Of a stretch of DNA of 64,000 nucleotides, positions 54,874-64,000 are shown one piece after another. The translations under genes and the position numbers were made by a program. The notes under the pieces were generated by a model. That model saw only the letters and a list, made by a program, of their open reading frames with translations, ran no database searches and was not told where the DNA came from. Source of the stretch: Nigrospora sphaerica. Its lineage: Eukaryota > Ascomycota > Sordariomycetes > Amphisphaeriales > Apiosporaceae. The DNA lies in contig JAGVVL010000002.1 of NCBI GenBank assembly GCA_018287875.1, positions 8,556,001-8,620,000 on the forward strand, written 5' to 3'. Within the stretch, counting starts at the first letter, position 1. The number at the start of each line of letters is the position of its first letter.

Positions 54874-54900
54874 GTTAGGGTTCTATAGAAGCTGTCCTAC

Positions 54901-55103
54901 TGTCACGATTTAAGGAAGAAGTGATCTGGTGATGCCCTGAAGGTTCTATTGAGATGCGAAAACTATAGGTGAAGAGGAAAAGAAGAGGAACAGGCTTCTG
55001 TTAGTCACCGTTTAGCAGGAATATATCTAGCTAGCGGCGGTACGTACCACCGGCCAGTGGTCCATGTATTTCCATGCCCTTGTACCTATGTATCTATTGA
55101 GAC
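54901..55103 (-). repeat. Diverged LTR relic of the same family
   Basis: Starts TGTCACGATTTAAGGAAG and follows the intact LTR throughout (e.g. GGTGAAGAGGAAAAGAAGAG and GCGGTACGTACCACCGGCCA) with many transitions, ending near TGTACCTATGTATCTATTGA. It appears to belong to the older element into which the 46,993-54,873 copy jumped. Confidence 0.75.
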
Positions 55104-55249
55104 CGGGTCAGGGCTCTTACGTAAGCCTTGATCAAGGGTTTACACAAGTATAAGTTAGGCTTCGGTAGTCCAGTTCATAGCTAAAGCGGCAGCGTGCTTT
55201 TCCCTCCTTTTAATATACTGCTACTCTTACTACGGCACTTCACGCTTAT

Positions 55250-55890
55250 TTTTCATGACTATTTTGAGCTTCTTTTACTTCCCTACGTTAAGGATCATCT
55301 TGATCAACGATATCCTCACCCGATTGTCCCTTGGGATTGACCTCACAACCGTGTCTTTCTACTAGACTCCCTATAGTTTGGGGGTTCTTGGTTCCACTAT
55401 GCCGTAACACACATTCGTCGAATGCATCTCCGCTTAAGGCTATGCCCTACCCCTATTAATCATTTTTAGGGACAAGACAGTTTAATAGCCATAGTTTCCG
55501 GTCGATTTAAGCTAATTTAAAGGCTGGCAGTTCACTGTAACCGAAAACAGATGGATTGTAGACTAAACAGCGCTAGAGTGGCTCGAGAAGGTCTTCATCT
55601 CGAATACCGCCCCTAAGGACTCTTTTAAGTACCGCCTACTCATTATAGACGGCTATGGCAGCTATATAATAACTGATTTTATGTTTTAATGCTTTTCTTA
55701 TTGGATTTACCTTCTCTTTTACCCCCTCATACCTCTCACGTCCTCTAACCTCTCGATTTAGCCGTTTTCAGTTCTTTTAAACCGGCGTACTAAAGAGAGC
55801 TTAAATTTTTAACCTAGTTAATGGACTTTGCGATAGTTAGTAAGCGAAAACTCCTTATATGCTATCAGAAGGCTTGTTTAGCCGGGCTTA
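55250..55890 (+). pseudogene. Heavily mutated pogo/Fot1-type transposase relic
   Basis: Plus strand near 55,565-55,790 reads TALEWLEKVFISNTAPKD, then FKYRLLIIDGYGSYIITDFM, a stop, and IYLLFYPLIPLTSSNLSI. This follows the usual family pattern LLxxDGHGSHxTxxFM...LPPHTSHxLQPLDL, but with His to Tyr, Thr to Ile, Pro to Leu and Gln to stop changes. All of these are C-to-T in the coding strand, the mark of RIP. It belongs to a different transposase family from copies 1 and 2. The ends of the element were not found; the surroundings (55,100-55,985) are AT-rich. Confidence 0.7.
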
Positions 55891-56085
55891 CCAGCTAGAA
55901 TATCTAGAATAGGTAAAAAGTAGCCGGTCTTTAGCTAGTAAGTATAATAAAACCGCTTTTAAACTAGAATTTAATTTAAAATATATAACGTGGGTGTCGG
56001 GTGAGTGGCGCAGGCGGGTGAGTGGCGCACTTCCAGCTAAAATTCGTTACTTCAACTTTAAGACACTACATCTCCACAAATAAAC

Positions 56086-57741
56086 ATGGAGAACGCATCT
56101 AAAGAGGGTCAGATGGTTCTTGCTATTCAAGCACTCCAGAAAGACCCTCATTTAACCCGCCAAGCCGCTGCAACAATCTATAACGTCCCGGAAACTACCC
56201 TACGTCGAAGAATAGCCGGCACACACGCTAGGCAAGATACCCGCCCTAAGTCAGCTCGATTAACCGAACTGGAAGAGAAGACGCTTGTCAGATACATACT
56301 GGACCTAGATGCGCGAGGGTTTGCGCCGCGACTTCGTGATGTGGAAGATATAGCTAATGTTATTGCCAAGTCGCGCGACGCGTCACACGTCGGCACGCGT
56401 TGGGCCTTAAGCTTCGTTAAGCGACAACCGGACCTCCGAACGCGTTTCTCTCGCGTATACGACTACCAAAGGGCCCTCTGCGAAGATCCTGAGAAAATCG
56501 CGGGCTAGTTTACGCTTTTCGCAAACCTGAAGGCCAAATACGGCATCCAGGACGAGGATATCTACAACTTCGACGAGACCGGCTTCACGATGGGCCAAAT
56601 CACGTCCTCAATGGTCGTGACCGGTGCTAATCGCAGCGGAAAGCGAAAAAAAGTCCAGCCTGGCAATCGCGAATGGGTTACCGTGATCCAGGGCGTCTAT
56701 TCCGATAGTTGGTGTGTCCCGCCGTTCATTGTAGTAAAAGGCGCCTACCACCTCGCCAATTGGTACGCCAACAGTACCCTCCCACGCGACTGGGTAATTA
56801 AACCGACCTAGAATAGATGGACCGATAACGAGACCAGCCTGGACTGGATTCAGCATTTCGATAAACACACCTCGTCGCGCGCAACAGGCCGATATCGTCT
56901 ATTAGTGATCGACGGGCACGAGAGCCACGTTTCGACCGAATTCCAGGCTTTCTGTAAAGAGAAAGACATCGTGGCGGTCTCTATGCCTCCACACTCGTCG
57001 CATCTACTCCAGCCACTTGACGTTGGGTGTTTCAGCCCATTAAAGCAGGCGTACGGTCGCGAAATCGAAGGGTTCATGAAGTCACTTGTTAACCATATCA
57101 CTAAGGCCGAGTTTTTAATCGCCTTCCAAGCCGCATTTACAAAGGTTTTTACACTGAATAACGTCAAGGCTGGATTCTTAAGAGCCGGATTAGTGCCTCT
57201 AGATCCGGAAAGAGTGCTCGCAAAGCTAGATGTGAAGTTATCGACACCTTCGCCTACTGGAAGCCTTCCGGCCGCGAGCGTCCCATGGGCCTCTCAGACG
57301 CCGCACAACCCAACCGAGGCGACTTCGCAGACTGACTTTATTAAGAATCGAGTCCGCTATTACCAAGGAAGCTCTCCGACACCGATTTTATTGGCAGTTG
57401 ACCAGTTTGCGAAGGGTGCGATAACGATGATGCACGAGGTCGCTCTTTTACAGGCGGAGGTCAAGACTCTTCGAGAGGCGAATTCCAGCCTCGCAAAACG
57501 TCGGAGAGTAAAAAAGACCCGTCTACGGCAAGGAGGAACACTCGAGATTAGCGAGGCCCAAGATCTTTTAGATCAAAAGGACGTCGATGCGCAGTTAGGA
57601 GAGGAAACGCGTATAAGGAGCGGTCGGGCAACGAGGTCAGAACCGCGCGGGCGGCGATGTGGCATCTGCGGAACAGCCGGACATAATGCGCGAACATGTG
57701 AAATGAATGCAGAAACATCTGAAGAGCCGGAATCTGATTAG
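56086..57741 (+). pseudogene. Transposase of Fot1-like copy 2, with two stops
   Basis: 552 codons from MENASKEGQMVLAIQ to the C-terminal SEEPESD. Domains as in copy 1: helix-turn-helix region; DDE core (YNFDETGFTMGQ, LLVIDGHESH, SSHLLQPLDVG); coiled-coil-like segment (VALLQAEVKTLREANSSLAK); zinc knuckle CGICGTAGHNARTC. One in-frame TAG near 56,506 replaces the Trp of copy 1 (KISGW). A second TAG near 56,810 lies where copy 1 has Phe (KPTF). All other regions are open. Inactive unless the stops are suppressed. Confidence 0.88.
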
Positions 57742-57777
57742 TTTGAATTGATTTAAGGCGTTATAGTTGGGTAATTG

Positions 57778-58908
57778 TTGCAGGTATAGGACTTATCCTA
57801 TACCGTTCTCTGTCACTACGGACTAAGCTATGCACTTAACGAGAAGCTAGTCCTTTAACCGAGCCTATCCTAAAGCTCGGGCCAGCCTACCCTGGAGCAC
57901 GGGCCAGCTTACCCGCAAGCATGGCCCGCTTTACCCACAAGCGTGGCGTTCGCCACGCGGAAGCTTCTGCAAGGTTCCACGAGTTTCCACGAGTTTCTAC
58001 GTGACTCCCTGAAGCTCCCACAAGCCCCCATGAGGCTCCACAAACCTCTATAAGGTTCTATATGCTTCTAAGCCACGTAATCACTTACGCAATCACTTAC
58101 GCGTCCTCTTCCTTGTATTACTAAGAGGATAAAGGTTTAACAGGTATAAGTAAAGGCTGAATCTCCCTCTTCGTGTAACTAGTCTGTCTGAAGCAAGCAA
58201 GCACACGAAATACACTCTTGTTCCTCTTGAAGAGAAGTTCCTTATCCTTCCGTGTTTCTTTATAGAAACGACCTCCGAGATCGAAAGAGTTATAAAGGGG
58301 TTGCTTCTCTTTTCGATCAAACCACCACTTCCAACAGTAATTGTTGGAAGTGGTGGTTTGATCGAAAAGAGGAAGCAACCCCTTTATAAGGGCTCTTTCG
58401 ATCTCGGAGGTCGTTTCTATAAAGAAACACGGAAGGATAAGGAACTTCTCTTCAAGAGGAACAAGAGTGTATTTCGTGTGCTTGCTTGCTTGCTTGCTTA
58501 TTTCCGAGACTATGTACACAAAGAGAGAAGATTTATCCCTTATTTATACCCTTTTAACCCTTTATCCTCTTAGTAATACAAAGAGGAGACGCGTAAGTGG
58601 ACGCGTAAGCAGTGACGTGGCTTAGAAGCACGTGGACGCTTATAGAACCTCGTGGGACCATGTGGAGGCTTGTGGAACCTTATGGAAGTACATGGAAACT
58701 CGTAGAAACTTATAGAAGGTTCCGAGTGGCGTAGGCCACGTATGCAGGAAAAGTGGCCCTAGCTTTAGGGTAGGGTGGCCCGTGCTGTTAGGTAAGGTGG
58801 CCCGAGCTTTAGGGCAGTCTCGGTTAAAGGACTAGCTTTTCAATAAGTGCATAGCTAAGTCCTTAACGAAGGATAACGGTATAGGGGTAAGCCCTATACT
58901 TTTAACAG
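57778..58908. repeat. 1.1-kb near-perfect palindrome (fold-back element)
   Basis: Two arms of roughly 550 bp are inverted around a 5-nt loop (58337-58341, GTAAT). The inner arms match almost perfectly, for example CCACCACTTCCAACA against TGTTGGAAGTGGTGG, and the match weakens outward but still holds at TATAGG..CTTA near both ends. A 6-bp imperfect flanking duplication (TAATTG at 57772, TAATCG at 58909) marks insertion into the Fot1-like element when compared with copy 1. It encodes no protein. Confidence 0.85.
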
Positions 58909-58987
58909 TAATCGATTGATTTATCGTGAAGATTCCCTTTAGGTGCGCCACTCACCCGCCTGCGCCACTCACCCGACACCCACGTTA

Positions 58988-59224
58988 TTAAATATCACCC
59001 GATGTAGTAAAATTAAAGCAATCCCACTCGAATAAGGTCTTTTTAATACCTTTAAAAAGATCCAGTACTTTTATAGTGGTTTAGTCCACTTTAAAGAAGA
59101 CGTCGGACTTTAAGAACTAAGTATAGCTTTTGAACCAACTAACGGAATACTTAACTATATGACAGTTACTATTACAGAAGATTTAAAAGGCATTTAATAA
59201 GAAAAATATCTAATTAGCTACTAC
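58988..59224. other. AT-rich spacer between transposons
   Basis: AT-rich sequence continuing the 55,900-55,985 flank across the Fot1-like insertion. It looks like mutated repeat DNA; nothing codes here. Confidence 0.5.
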
Positions 59225-59513
59225 TGTCAAGGAGCGGGCAGGCAGGCGGATAACGGAGTCGATTCAGGTTCTATGCTATAGGTCCAGGTTCCTATTCGGT
59301 CGGTATAGGTCAGGCTTGGTGGACAGGACGTAGCTTGAAGAGCTACAACTGAAGTCTCCTCGGTCGCAGACTTCTTATCTAAATCCCCAACGGAGGTCCG
59401 TACCGAGCGGTCTTGACAGAACTCCATCACGGGACGACTAATCCGTAGCCAGTTTAGGATGTCTCAGAGGCTGCCCTGTGCCGGTACGGTCTGTCACGGT
59501 CCACCCCGTGACA
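59225..59513 (-). repeat. 3' LTR of the chromodomain element
   Basis: On the minus strand it begins TGTCACGGGG after the purine tract and ends near TTGACA, about 289 bp. The second LTR is not in the window, so the outer limit is inferred from the TG...CA ends. Confidence 0.6.
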
Positions 59514-59567
59514 GTACTCCCCTCCTCAAGGCGGAGTTCCATCGACGCGGTTCTGAAGGGCGGACGG

Positions 59568-63293
<3,726 letters not shown>

Positions 63294-63382
63294 CGGAGTT
63301 AAGGCGCCGGGATTGGGAGCCTGTAAGCGACTTAATACAGGCTCACGCCATTTAACGACTGGGGGCTCTCGGTGCGCGGCTC

Positions 63383-64000
63383 CTAGAACCGGTTAATAGA
63401 CGCGGCTGCAGCGGAGATAGGCTGGGGGGACCGAATGAGCGTGGGTAGTTGACGAGTGGGTAAGGTCGTGGACATTGTGGGGGGCGGGCTTCCTCGGGGG
63501 CTCGGAGTACGGGCCTGGCGGAACCGGACAGGTCGGAGGTCAGGTTCGGGGCATTGGGCGACTATGTGGCCTGTATGGCCGCACCGAAAACATTCTCCTC
63601 TCTCTCTTCGACCAGACGGAGAGCGGGGGCGGCTACGTTGGTGACTTAAGTCCATAGGATCACCGGCGTCGGTCTTAGCAGCAGGCGGGCGGGGTTCGTT
63701 CTAGGGAGGCACGTTATAACCGGCGGGGGTGGTGATGCTGTTAGTCTTAATCGTTCCTTTATAACCGTTAACCTGCCGCTGGTGCTGGCGGAACCGGTTA
63801 TCGAGAGTCTGAAGATGACGGGCAAACGCGCGATACTCTCTCGTGGGGGCAGGGTTATGTAATAGCATGTCCTGGATCTCTCGGGACACACCTTAGGACA
63901 GTAGAGGGGGCAGGGCAGCTTCGGGGACCTCGCTTTCCAACGCGAGCCTCTCAAACTCTGCGAAGAAGACGCTGAAGTCGAGGCTCCGTTGTTTTAAATT
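63383..64000 (-). pseudogene. gag C-terminal part of the chromodomain element
   Basis: Minus-strand frames include a nucleocapsid-like segment with the CCHC knuckle [14 protein letters not shown] after Arg/Pro-rich sequence (63383-63655). Capsid-like sequence in other frames (63,646-63,954; EIQDMLLHNPAPTREYRAFA) follows to the right. Frame changes and window truncation make the full protein unreadable. Confidence 0.6.

Larger units (their letters stand above)
55988..58985 (+). mobile_element. Fot1/pogo-like DNA transposon (copy 2) carrying a palindromic insertion
   Basis: 2,998 bp with 43-bp terminal inverted repeats, perfect by eye. They begin ACGTGGGTGTC and each contains two copies of GGGTGAGTGGCGCA. 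It is flanked by TA duplications (55986-55987 and 58986-58987). The transposase is on the plus strand. The extra length relative to copy 1 is due to an inverted-repeat insertion between the transposase stop and the right end. Confidence 0.92.

Noticed and set aside
57778..58908. CRISPR array or rRNA/ncRNA gene
   Set aside because: The structure is one long inverted repeat, not spaced direct repeats, in a eukaryotic context. No rRNA similarity was recognised.

Overview
The window is nuclear DNA of a filamentous ascomycete (Pezizomycotina). Genes carry many short GT-AG introns of about 42-90 bp, coding DNA is GC-rich, the protein families are fungal (DMATS prenyltransferases, chimeric terpene synthase, LysM secreted proteins, fungal P450s), and the transposons show RIP-like decay (C:G to T:A, with stops at former Gln and Trp codons). 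I cannot name the species.

Positions 1-32,250 look like one biosynthetic gene cluster. In order: a broken Zn2Cys6 regulator, P450-A, an O-methyltransferase, P450-B (a structural paralogue of P450-A), a Caps_synth-type glycosyltransferase, P450-C, P450-D, a bifunctional class I terpene synthase (cyclase fused to a polyprenyl diphosphate synthase), a TauD/TfdA-type 2-oxoglutarate dioxygenase, two tandem DMATS prenyltransferases, and a full-length ABCB-type exporter. The likely logic is that the fusion enzyme makes and cyclises its own C20 or C25 diphosphate. Four P450s and the dioxygenase then oxidise the skeleton, the methyltransferase caps a hydroxyl, the glycosyltransferase adds a sugar, one or both DMATS enzymes prenylate the sugar or scaffold, and the ABC protein exports the product. 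From general knowledge, this set most resembles fusicoccin/brassicicene/cotylenin-type (fusicoccane) pathways. Here it is contiguous, has two DMATS genes, shows no acetyltransferase, and its only visible pathway regulator is a pseudogene.

Positions 33,400-43,000 hold a chitin-interaction module: a four-LysM secreted protein, a second LysM secreted protein, and a large GH18 chitinase divergently transcribed from the latter. A short 5'-truncated Tad1-like LINE lies between the two LysM genes. An ankyrin-repeat gene (43.1-44.7 kb) and a 2',3'-cyclic-nucleotide phosphodiesterase-like gene with a probable frameshift (45.6-46.4 kb) follow.

Positions 46,900-64,000 are a transposon island. A Ty3-type LTR element (46,993-54,873; 206-bp LTRs; target duplication GTTAG) sits in an older relative and is itself interrupted by a pogo/Fot1-like DNA transposon. 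Next come an older LTR relic, a heavily RIP-mutated pogo-like relic, and a second Fot1-like element that has swallowed a 1.1-kb near-perfect palindrome. A chromodomain Ty3 element runs off the right edge. All transposon ORFs examined carry stops.

Gene models with introns were built by hand from splice signals, phase and family similarity. Junctions are inferred, not verified by transcripts.
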